A stretch of 9,202 bases of DNA from an uncultured Clostridia bacterium (GTDB taxonomy: Bacteria; Bacillota; Clostridia; Christensenellales; Aristaeellaceae), in assembly GCA_946410395.1 (NCBI GenBank), contig CAMKAE010000080.1:1-9202 (forward strand), given 5' to 3'. The notes below the pieces were generated by a model. That model had not been told where the DNA came from. It ran no database searches and worked only from the letters and a program-made list of their open reading frames with translations. The position numbers and the translations under genes are program-made. Of the stretch, positions 3,944 to 9,202 are shown one piece after another; within the stretch, counting starts at the first letter, position 1, and every line of letters begins with the position of its first letter.

Positions 3944-4711
3944 ATGAGAAAGTTCATTGCCCTGATCCTTGCCCTGGCCCTGGCGGCGGGAATGACCTGC
4001 GCGCTGGCCGACCCGGAGAGCTACAGCGGGGAGATCCTGCCGGATTTCTCCACGGCCACCCTGGACGGCGGGACCTTCACGCTGTCGGAATCCCTGCAGA
4101 CCCATGACCTGGTGCTGATCAATTTCTGGGCGACCTGGTGCGGACCGTGCCGGATGGAGTTTCCGTATCTGGAGACGGCCTGGGAGCAGTACGGGGAGCG
4201 GGTGGACGTCATCGCGCTGAGCATTGAGGAGACAGACACCTTCGACGTGCTCCGGAGCTTTGCGGACGATTACGGTCTGCGCTTCGCCATCGGCCGGGAC
4301 ACCGCGGGGATCTTTGACACCCTGGGCGGCACCGCCATCCCCACGACGCTGATCGTGAACCGGGAGCGGCGCGTTGTGGCGGTGGAGATTGGCTCCAAGT
4401 CCTCTGCGGAGGAGTTCGCCGCGCTCTTTGACGAGCTGCTGAGCGCCAATGCGGTGTCGACGGCTGTCCGTTACGCCGTCCGCTTTGTGGATCCCGACGG
4501 GAACCCGATCCCCGGCGTGACCGTGGGCTTCTGCAACGGGGAGTATACGCCCACGGATTCGGATGCCGACGGCCGGGTCGTCTTTGAAGGCGCGCCAGAC
4601 GAATACCACATGCATCTGCTGGGGGTCCCGGCGGGCTATGCGCTGCCCTGGGACGAGCTGCAGGTCCACGGCGGCGGGTTTGACATCACGGTCACGCTGT
4701 ACCCGGACTGA
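3944..4711 (+). CDS. Secreted TlpA/ResA-like thioredoxin with C-terminal CnaB-like domain, 255 aa
   Basis: AAAGGAGG (3929-3936) sets the start at 3944, in preference to an ATG at 3887. Residues 1-22 are a signal peptide (MRKFIALILALALAAG, then cleavage near ALA-D). Residues about 28-170 form a TlpA/AhpC-type thioredoxin fold: ILPDFSTATLDG, then VLINFWATWCGPCRMEFPYL with the redox pair C66 and C69, and the cis-proline P133 in GGTAIPTTLIV. Residues about 174-255 form a separate beta-rich domain with VDPDGNPIPGVTV and DADGRVVF, as in SpaA/CnaB or carboxypeptidase-regulatory-like domains. The protein likely acts outside the membrane as a thiol-disulfide reductase. The added domain may serve attachment or partner contact (inference). 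The secreted deacetylase gene follows 38 bases later, so the two are probably co-transcribed. Confidence 0.88.
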   Translation: MRKFIALILALALAAGMTCALADPESYSGEILPDFSTATLDGGTFTLSESLQTHDLVLINFWATWCGPCRMEFPYLETAWEQYGERVDVIALSIEETDTFDVLRSFADDYGLRFAIGRDTAGIFDTLGGTAIPTTLIVNRERRVVAVEIGSKSSAEEFAALFDELLSANAVSTAVRYAVRFVDPDGNPIPGVTVGFCNGEYTPTDSDADGRVVFEGAPDEYHMHLLGVPAGYALPWDELQVHGGGFDITVTLYPD

Positions 4712-4749
4712 CATGGCCGGCCCGCTCGGGGCCGTGACAAAGGAGAGCG

Positions 4750-6117
4750 ATGAGGATGAGGCTGCGCAGATGGGGCGCGCTGCTGACGGCGCTGACGCTG
4801 CTGTGCGCGTTCGGCACGGCCGCGGCGTCGGATGAGAGCTGGTTTCCGCTGCAGGACTGCCATCGGGTGACCCTGGACTACACCGACAGCACCCAGGACA
4901 ACGGCAGCGTCATCCGCCGCTGGGAGGCCAAAACAGCGCAGAGCGCGGTGGATGCGGAGATCAACGGCCTGGTGGAGGGCTTCGCGCAGGAACTGGGGCC
5001 CGCCCTGCCCAAGGGCGCCAACAAGACCAGCCGCTCCTCCCGGGCGGACATCGAGATCCGCTACAGCCGCACCGGCATGCACTGGCTCAGCTTTCTGGTG
5101 CAGGCGCGGGTGAGCTATCACCGCAAGCCCACCGGGCAGCGCATCGCCAGCCGCACCTACGACATGGACCTGGGCCGGCGCATCCTCCTGACGGACATCT
5201 TCGCGGAGGACTCCGCCGCCTGGGATCTGCTGGCGGACGCCGTGCGGACCACGGTGACGGCCTACTTCCCGGAGCAGGAGCCCGACGCCGGCGCCCTGGC
5301 GGAGGCGGTGAGCCGGGAGGGCCTGGAGCAGGCGGAATTCACCCTCCACGGTATGTCCATGACGCTGCACTATCCGGCGGAGACCTTCTATCCGGAAGCT
5401 TACACCCTGATCGAAGTGACGCTCATGTATCCGGACATCCGGCCGTACATGACCGACGAGGCCCGCTTCGAGACCGACAACGCCGCCTACTACCGCTTCG
5501 CCGCCCTGACCTTTGACGACGGCCCGACCCGCACCAACACCACCCTGGTGCTCCAAAACCTGATGAAGGCCGGCGCGCGCGGCACCTTCTTCGTGATCGG
5601 CAACCGGGTCAAGGGCTACCAGGACCTGGTGCAGCGCGAGCACGACGAGGGGCATGCGATCGGCGGGCACAACTGGCATCACGGCAACGTGGCCAAGTCC
5701 TCCGGCACGGCGCTGCGGGCCATGCCCGCCAAGGTGGACGCGGCGCTGACGGCGGCCATCGGGATCCCCTCGCGCTATGACCGCGTGCCCCACGGGCAGT
5801 ATCCCGTCATGGAGAAGGCCAAGGTGGGCTGGGCATACATCCAGTGGAGCCTGGACACCTATGACTGGCGCGGCCGGAACACGGCGACCATCCTGAAGGA
5901 GGTCCAGAAGCAGGCCTCCGACGGCGACATCATCCTCATGCACGACATCAAGGACAAGACGCCGGAGACAGCCCTGGCCGTGGCGCAATGGCTGCAGGAG
6001 AACGGCTTTATGCTCCTGACGGTCGATGAGCTCTTCGCCAAGGACGGCATCGAACTGCAGCCGGATCACACCTACTGGCACAACGCGGACGGGGACACAA
6101 GCATCAAGAAACGCTGA
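4750..6117 (+). CDS. Secreted polysaccharide deacetylase (NodB/CE4 domain), 455 aa
   Basis: The signal peptide occupies residues about 1-26 (LRRWGALLTALTLLCAFGTA, cut near AAA-S). Residues about 35-235 resemble the DUF3298/RsiV-type region found before NodB domains in Firmicutes (YDMDLGRRILLTDIF, then VTLMYPDIRPYM). The NodB domain spans about 250-430: ALTFDDGPT carries D256/D257, GHNWHHGN carries the metal ligands H307 and H311, RVPHGQYP stands where RPPxG is usual, WSLDTYDW carries D369, and DIILMHDI carries H398. The family removes acetyl groups from peptidoglycan or other beta-1,4-linked amino sugars at the cell surface. With GGAG at 4742-4745, ATG 4750 is close (4 bases) and ATG 4756 is an alternative start two codons later. 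It is followed by a strong terminator. Confidence 0.9.
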   Translation: MRMRLRRWGALLTALTLLCAFGTAAASDESWFPLQDCHRVTLDYTDSTQDNGSVIRRWEAKTAQSAVDAEINGLVEGFAQELGPALPKGANKTSRSSRADIEIRYSRTGMHWLSFLVQARVSYHRKPTGQRIASRTYDMDLGRRILLTDIFAEDSAAWDLLADAVRTTVTAYFPEQEPDAGALAEAVSREGLEQAEFTLHGMSMTLHYPAETFYPEAYTLIEVTLMYPDIRPYMTDEARFETDNAAYYRFAALTFDDGPTRTNTTLVLQNLMKAGARGTFFVIGNRVKGYQDLVQREHDEGHAIGGHNWHHGNVAKSSGTALRAMPAKVDAALTAAIGIPSRYDRVPHGQYPVMEKAKVGWAYIQWSLDTYDWRGRNTATILKEVQKQASDGDIILMHDIKDKTPETALAVAQWLQENGFMLLTVDELFAKDGIELQPDHTYWHNADGDTSIKKR

Positions 6118-6141
6118 GCGGCCTGTCCCGCACCGTATGAA

Positions 6142-6200
6142 AAAACACGCTTCCCGGGGCGCGCCGGCGATGGCCGGTATTCCTCTGAGAAGCGTGTTTT
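6142..6200. terminator. Bidirectional intrinsic terminator between convergent operons
   Basis: AAAACACGCTTC (6142-6153) pairs perfectly with GAAGCGTGTTTT (6189-6200), and the loop can form a second small CCGG stem. A T run follows the stem on both strands (TTTT inside the right arm, and six T on the minus strand from 6145 to 6140). It can stop the deacetylase transcript from the left and the nfn transcript from the right. Confidence 0.8.
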
Positions 6201-6233
6201 CGTTATGATCCTTGATAGAAATACAGGATTGAG

Positions 6234-6327
6234 GGGGTGGGAGAGAGGCGTAGCAAGCGGCGCCCCTACACCCCGTACATTCCTGTAGGGGCGCCGCTTG
6301 CTGCGCCTCGCATTCGCCCCGCACCCC
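6234..6327. repeat. Long palindromic intergenic repeat of the TGTAGGGGCG type
   Basis: Two 26-bp arms (6245-6270 and 6284-6309) are complementary at all but one position, a T-G wobble (6251/6303), around a 13-base loop. GGGGTG (6234-6239) and CACCCC (6322-6327) extend the dyad outward. TGTAGGGGCG followed by a GC-rich inverted arm is a form I know from intergenic REP- or MITE-like repeats in many Clostridia genomes. It encodes no protein and would fold into a very stable hairpin in either transcript. Confidence 0.75.
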
Positions 6328-6417
6328 TAGTCCTTTTTCGCGGAGACCGCCGCAGCGGCAGATGAGGCTTTGTTCAGCAGGTTTACTGAGAATCGTTTGG
6401 CCGGTCTCAGCCGGGCA
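6328..6417. other. nfnB downstream region without a gene
   Basis: This is the 3' untranslated stretch of the leftward operon. GAGACCG (6343-6349) and CGGTCTC (6402-6408) form a 7-bp inverted pair 52 bases apart. On the minus strand this is followed by A rather than T, so it is not an intrinsic terminator. Nothing else is visible. Confidence 0.4.
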
Positions 6418-7812
6418 TTACTCCGCCTTCCCGGACAGGTAGGCGTCGATGGCCGCGGCGGCGGTCTTGCCCGCGCCCATGGCCAGGATCACCGTGGCCG
6501 CGCCGGTGACGGCGTCGCCGCCGGCATAGACGCCCTCGCGGCTGGTTTTGCCGGTGTCCTCAGCCACCACGATGCCGCCCCAGCGCTGGGTCTCCAGGCC
6601 CTCGGTGGTGGACTTGATCAGCGGGTTGGGGCTGGTGCCCAGGGCCATGATCACGCAGTCCATCGGCATGTCCTCCTCGCTGCCCTCGACGGGCACGGGG
6701 CGGCGGCGGCCGGAGGCGTCGGGCTCGCCCAGCTCCATGTGCTGCACGCGGATGTCCTTCACCCAGCCCTTGTCATCGCCGGAGATGGCCACGGGGTTGG
6801 TCAGGAAGCAGAAGCGGATACCCTCCTCCATGGCGTGCTCGACTTCCTCGCGGCGGGCGGGGAGCTCCGCCTCGGTGCGGCGGTACACCACGGTGACGTC
6901 CGCGCCCAGGCGCCTGGCGCAGCGGGCCGCGTCCATGGCCACGTTGCCGCCGCCCACCACCGCCACGGCCTTGCCGTGCTGGATCGGGGTGGCGCTGTCG
7001 GGCCGGTAGGCCTTCATCAGGTTGATGCGGGTCAGGAACTCGTTGGCGGAATAGACGCCCTTCAGGTTCTCGCCCGGAATGTTCATGAACTTGGGCAGGC
7101 CGGCGCCGGAGCCGATGAATACGGCCTCGAAGCCCATGTCGTGCATCAGCTCGTCGACGGTGAGCGTCCGGCCGATGACCACGTTGGTCTCCACCTGCAC
7201 GCCCAGGGCCTTCAGGCCGTCGATCTCCTTCTGGACGATGGCCTTGGGCAGGCGGAACTCCGGAATGCCGTACACCAGCACGCCGCCGGCCAGGTGCAAG
7301 GCTTCATAGATCGTGACGTTATAGCCCTTCTTCGCCAGATCGCCGGCGCAGGTCAGGCCGGAGGGGCCCGAGCCGATCACTGCCACCCGGTGGCCGTTGG
7401 AGGCAGGCTTTTCAATTTCAACGGAAGCCTGCGCGTTGTGCCGGTCGGCCACATAGCGCTCCAGCCGGCCGATGCCCACGGGCTCGCCCTTGATGCCCCG
7501 CACGCACTTGCCCTCGCACTGGCTCTCCTGGGGGCAGACCCGGCCGCACACCGCCGGCAGCGAGGAGGACAGGGAGATCACCCGGTAGGCCTCCTCAAAG
7601 TTGCCCTGGGCCGCCTCGTGGATGAAGGCGGGGATGTCGATGCGCACCGGGCAGCCGGACACGCAGGGCTTGTTCTTGCAGTTGAGGCAGCGGGCCGCCT
7701 CGTCCAGGGCCATTTCCTCGGTGTAGCCCAGGGCCACCTCGTCAAAGTTGCCGCTGCGGACCGCCGGGTCCTGGGAGGGCATGGGATTCTTGGTCAGCCG
7801 CATGTTGGGCAT
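6418..7812 (-). CDS. nfnB: NfnB / GltA-type NADP(H)-dependent oxidoreductase subunit, 464 aa
   Basis: The ATG at 7812 follows GGAGG and begins one base after the nfnA stop, so a longer open frame reaching into nfnA is rejected. The ferredoxin-like N-terminus carries two [4Fe-4S] cysteine sets: C42, C45, C50, C54 (CLNCKNKPCVSGCP) and C89, C93, C99, C103 (CGRVCPQESQCEGKC). FAD binding is shown by VAVIGSGPSGL (about 144-153) and GGDAVTGAATV near 431. NADP(H) binding is shown by VAVVGGGNVAMD (283-294). About 464 aa is the normal length. With NfnA it forms NADH-dependent ferredoxin:NADP+ oxidoreductase, which couples ferredoxin and NADH oxidation to NADPH formation in the cytoplasm. The same family includes the small subunit of glutamate synthase, but the NfnA neighbour and the absence of a large subunit here favour Nfn. 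Confidence 0.9.
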   Translation of the reverse strand: MPNMRLTKNPMPSQDPAVRSGNFDEVALGYTEEMALDEAARCLNCKNKPCVSGCPVRIDIPAFIHEAAQGNFEEAYRVISLSSSLPAVCGRVCPQESQCEGKCVRGIKGEPVGIGRLERYVADRHNAQASVEIEKPASNGHRVAVIGSGPSGLTCAGDLAKKGYNVTIYEALHLAGGVLVYGIPEFRLPKAIVQKEIDGLKALGVQVETNVVIGRTLTVDELMHDMGFEAVFIGSGAGLPKFMNIPGENLKGVYSANEFLTRINLMKAYRPDSATPIQHGKAVAVVGGGNVAMDAARCARRLGADVTVVYRRTEAELPARREEVEHAMEEGIRFCFLTNPVAISGDDKGWVKDIRVQHMELGEPDASGRRRPVPVEGSEEDMPMDCVIMALGTSPNPLIKSTTEGLETQRWGGIVVAEDTGKTSREGVYAGGDAVTGAATVILAMGAGKTAAAAIDAYLSGKAE

Positions 7813-7813
7813 G

Positions 7814-8653
7814 TCACTTCGCCTCCTTGAACAGGTTGCAGGCTTCCTCGTAGGCGTGGCGCTCAAAGTCCGCGTACATGCGGCCCCGGGCCATGGCCTC
7901 GTCGAAGTCGATCTCGTGGCCGTCAAACTCCGGCCCGTCCACGCAGGCGAACTTCGTCACGCCGCCCACGGTCAGCCGGCAGCCGCCGCACATGCCCGTG
8001 CCGTCGATCATGATGGGGTTCATGCTGGCCACGGTCTTCACGCCGTACTGCTTCGTCAGCGCGCAGACGAACTTCATCATGATCAGCGGGCCGATCGTGA
8101 TGACCTCGTCATACTGCTCGCCGCTCTCGATCAGCGCCTTCAGGGCGTCGGTCACCAGGCCCTTCTGCCCCCAGGAGCCGTCGTCGGACATCTTGCAGAC
8201 CTTGTCGGACACCGCGTCGAATTCGTCCTCAAGGATCACCAGGTCCTTCGTGCGGAAGCCCGTGACGCTGTGGACCGTCGCGCCCTGCTCGTGGAGCTTT
8301 TTCGCCACGGGATAGGCGATGGCGCAGCCCACGCCGCCGCCCACCACGGCCACCTTTTTCAGGCCCTCGGTGTGGGTCGGGCGGCCCAGGGGGCCCACAA
8401 AGTCGTGAATGAACTCGCCCTCGTTCAGGTGGTTGAGCGTGGCGGTGGCGGCGCCCACGATCTGGAAGATGATGGTCACCGTGCCCTTTTTCCGGTCAAA
8501 GTCCGCCACGGTCAGCGGGATGCGCTCCCCGTTCTCGTCGGCGCGGAGGATAATGAACTGCCCGGGTTCCGCCTTCCGGGCCACCAGCGGCGCCTCCACC
8601 TTCATCAGGGTCACGGTAGGGTTGAGCGCGCGTTTCTCGAGGATCTTGTTCAT
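7814..8653 (-). CDS. nfnA: NfnA-type FAD/[2Fe-2S] oxidoreductase subunit, 279 aa
   Basis: The start at 8653 (MNKILEKRAL) gives 279 aa, the family length. A GGAAG lies upstream at about twelve bases' spacing, and an open frame reaching 8761 is only leader. Residues about 1-95 form the FAD-binding barrel (EPGQFIILRADENGERIPLT, then GPLGRPT). Residues about 98-200 form the NAD-binding fold (VAVVGGGVGCAIAYPVAK). The C-terminal cluster motif is DGTGMCGGCRLTVGG with C222 and C225, then C237 in KFACVDGPEFDG. An acidic residue such as D217 may supply the fourth [2Fe-2S] ligand, as reported for NfnA (from memory). It is the NADH-side subunit of the bifurcating NfnAB complex. It is closely related to dihydroorotate dehydrogenase electron-transfer subunits, but the nfnB gene one base downstream supports this call. 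Confidence 0.9.
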   Translation of the reverse strand: MNKILEKRALNPTVTLMKVEAPLVARKAEPGQFIILRADENGERIPLTVADFDRKKGTVTIIFQIVGAATATLNHLNEGEFIHDFVGPLGRPTHTEGLKKVAVVGGGVGCAIAYPVAKKLHEQGATVHSVTGFRTKDLVILEDEFDAVSDKVCKMSDDGSWGQKGLVTDALKALIESGEQYDEVITIGPLIMMKFVCALTKQYGVKTVASMNPIMIDGTGMCGGCRLTVGGVTKFACVDGPEFDGHEIDFDEAMARGRMYADFERHAYEEACNLFKEAK

Positions 8654-8683
8654 GGCGATCCCGCTTCCTTCCCTCTGGTTTCC

Positions 8684-8704
8684 CGCCGCCTTCATCCGGC
8701 GGCG
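8684..8704 (-). promoter_or_regulatory. Hairpin in the nfnA leader
   Basis: CGCCGCC (8684-8690) and GGCGGCG (8698-8704) form a 7-bp GC stem with a 7-base loop, just after the predicted transcript start. There is no T run on the leftward strand, so it is more likely a 5'-end stabiliser or chance than an attenuator. Confidence 0.4.
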
Positions 8705-8712
8705 TCTTTTCC

Positions 8713-8740
8713 ATTCTACCATAAATCCGCTGATTTGCAA
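8713..8740 (-). promoter_or_regulatory. Promoter of the nfnAB operon
   Basis: On the minus strand, TTGCAA (8740-8735), a 16-bp spacer and TAGAAT (8718-8713) are preceded by TGG, giving an extended -10 (TGGTAGAAT). The predicted start near 8706 leaves a leader of about 53 bases before the nfnA ATG. Confidence 0.65.
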
Positions 8741-8962
8741 CGAAAGACAGAAGAAGTACATTCAAAGCGTGCATACAGATCACATCCAGAAGGGCAAAAA
8801 GTCGGGTGAAAAAGGGATCTCTGCAAAGACCGCGAATAGAATCGCAAAAACTGACTTGCCATCGGAAGGGAGTCCCTCGCATCAATCTGTGGGGAACCGT
8901 GTCAGCCATCATGGAACGCAAAAACGGGCGGGTTGACGCCCCACGACAAGGAGGAATGAACG
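8741..8962. other. Intergenic stretch without a recognisable gene
   Basis: No reading frame on either strand has a credible start and protein-like composition. GGGAGTCCC and a small GGGCG-GGTTGA-CGCCC hairpin just before the AAGGAGG at 8948-8954 are the only structures noticed. I looked for a T-box or other riboswitch core because of the leader-like position and did not find a convincing one. Confidence 0.4.
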
Positions 8963-9013
8963 ATGTCCGAAGAGAAAAAGGTACCCAAAGCCGCATTCCC
9001 ACTTCGAGCATGA
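8963..9013 (+). CDS. 16-codon ORF with an ideal ribosome site, possible gene remnant
   Basis: AAGGAGG (8948-8954) sits 8 bases before the ATG at 8963. The frame reads MSEEKKVPKAAFPLRA and stops at 9013. A ribosome site this good before so short a frame suggests the 5' end of a truncated or frameshifted gene, or a true small peptide. In a neighbouring frame the same stretch ends SHFEHE before a TGA at 9015-9017, so a single indel near 8990 could have altered the end. I recognise no family. Confidence 0.3.
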   Translation: MSEEKKVPKAAFPLRA

Positions 9014-9040
9014 ATGAACGGGGAATGAAGGCGTGTGCGT

Positions 9041-9202
9041 TCAGGTCTGATCCGGATAATCCCAGAAATGTCCCTTGTGGAAGTTCTCGTTGCCCAGCGG
9101 CTTGGCGGTCAGCCGGAAGATCACGCAGCCGTCCGGGCAGACGACGGTCTTGGTGTACTTTCCGTCGCCGCCGACGTTTTCCAGGTCGCCGCCGCTGCGC
9201 AC
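9041..9202 (-). CDS. C-terminal end of an unidentified leftward gene
   Basis: The frame is open from the right edge to TGA at 9043-9041, 53 codons. The visible end contains GGDGKYTKTVVCPDGCVIFR, then LTAKPLGNENFHKGHFWDYPDQT. Codon use is GC-rich and regular, like the nfn genes, so it is probably a real gene. The CPDGC pair could be a metal or disulfide site. No family is recognised from this fragment. It converges on the 16-codon ORF, with 27 bases between the two stops. Confidence 0.55.
   Translation of the reverse strand: MRSGGDLENVGGDGKYTKTVVCPDGCVIFRLTAKPLGNENFHKGHFWDYPDQT

Noticed and set aside
3863..4714. Minus-strand frame of 283 codons opposite the thioredoxin gene
   Set aside because: It has no ribosome site and no family features, and the opposite strand has a signal peptide and a WCGPC motif.
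4636..6324. Minus-strand open frame of 562 codons opposite the deacetylase
   Set aside because: It is rich in His, Arg, Gly and Val with no domain pattern, is the antisense of a clear deacetylase gene in high-GC sequence, and crosses the terminator.
6370..8809. Long plus-strand frames opposite nfnB and nfnA
   Set aside because: They are alanine-, histidine- and glycine-rich shadows of two well-recognised genes, with no ribosome site or motif.
8741..8962. T-box or other riboswitch in the gap right of nfnA
   Set aside because: No conserved core such as AGGGTGG-ACCGCG and no terminator/antiterminator pair was found. The small GGGCG hairpin is not followed by T residues.

Overview
The window looks like a piece of an anaerobic, moderately GC-rich gut- or rumen-type Clostridia genome (Bacillota; a Christensenellales/Aristaeellaceae-like lineage is a guess). 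The support is an NfnAB-type electron-bifurcating transhydrogenase, strong AGGAGG ribosome sites, a sigma-A type promoter, secreted proteins with Gram-positive style signal peptides, and rubrerythrin-derived repeats. No rRNA, tRNA or CRISPR array was seen.

Left part (1 to about 3,420) is an accessory region. It begins with the 5' part of a tyrosine recombinase gene read leftward (405 to 1, running off the window). A 200-base control region follows, holding a perfect 19-bp palindrome, three GATGTATGAAAG-like repeats and a near-consensus rightward promoter (TTGACA, 17 bp, TACAAT). The promoter reads into a TTG-started 39-codon leader ORF and then a row of small, same-strand genes: a 125-aa unknown protein, a 79-aa zinc ribbon, a frameshifted DUF4160 gene with a DUF2442 gene, a DUF4177-like protein, an MNT-type nucleotidyltransferase, and a paralogous zinc ribbon.

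After almost every unit, touching the stop codon, sits a copy of a 60-bp direct repeat that in its best copies encodes DEARHGKAFAGLLKRYFGK. I recognise this as the C-terminus of clostridial reverse rubrerythrin (NADH peroxidase type). Five copies are clear (R1-R5) and two are degenerate candidates (R6, R7). The best copies differ from one another mostly at synonymous codon positions, and they become more degraded away from the recombinase. The layout (divergent recombinase, outward promoter, leader ORF, single-gene units each followed by a related site) resembles an integron, but with a phage/ICE-type integrase and sites derived from a protein-coding gene. The main alternative is tandem accretion of decayed islands at the 3' end of a reverse rubrerythrin gene. 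This is the most interesting part of the window.

Right part (about 3,420 to 9,202) looks like ordinary chromosome with higher GC. It holds a DUF5684-like membrane protein, a secreted TlpA-like thioredoxin with a C-terminal CnaB-like domain, and a secreted polysaccharide deacetylase with a DUF3298-like N-terminal region. A bidirectional terminator and a long TGTAGGGGCG-type palindromic repeat follow. The convergent nfnA-nfnB operon comes next, read leftward from a recognisable promoter near 8,725. The last 460 bases hold a gene-poor stretch, a 16-codon ORF with an ideal ribosome site, and the C-terminal end of an unidentified leftward gene.
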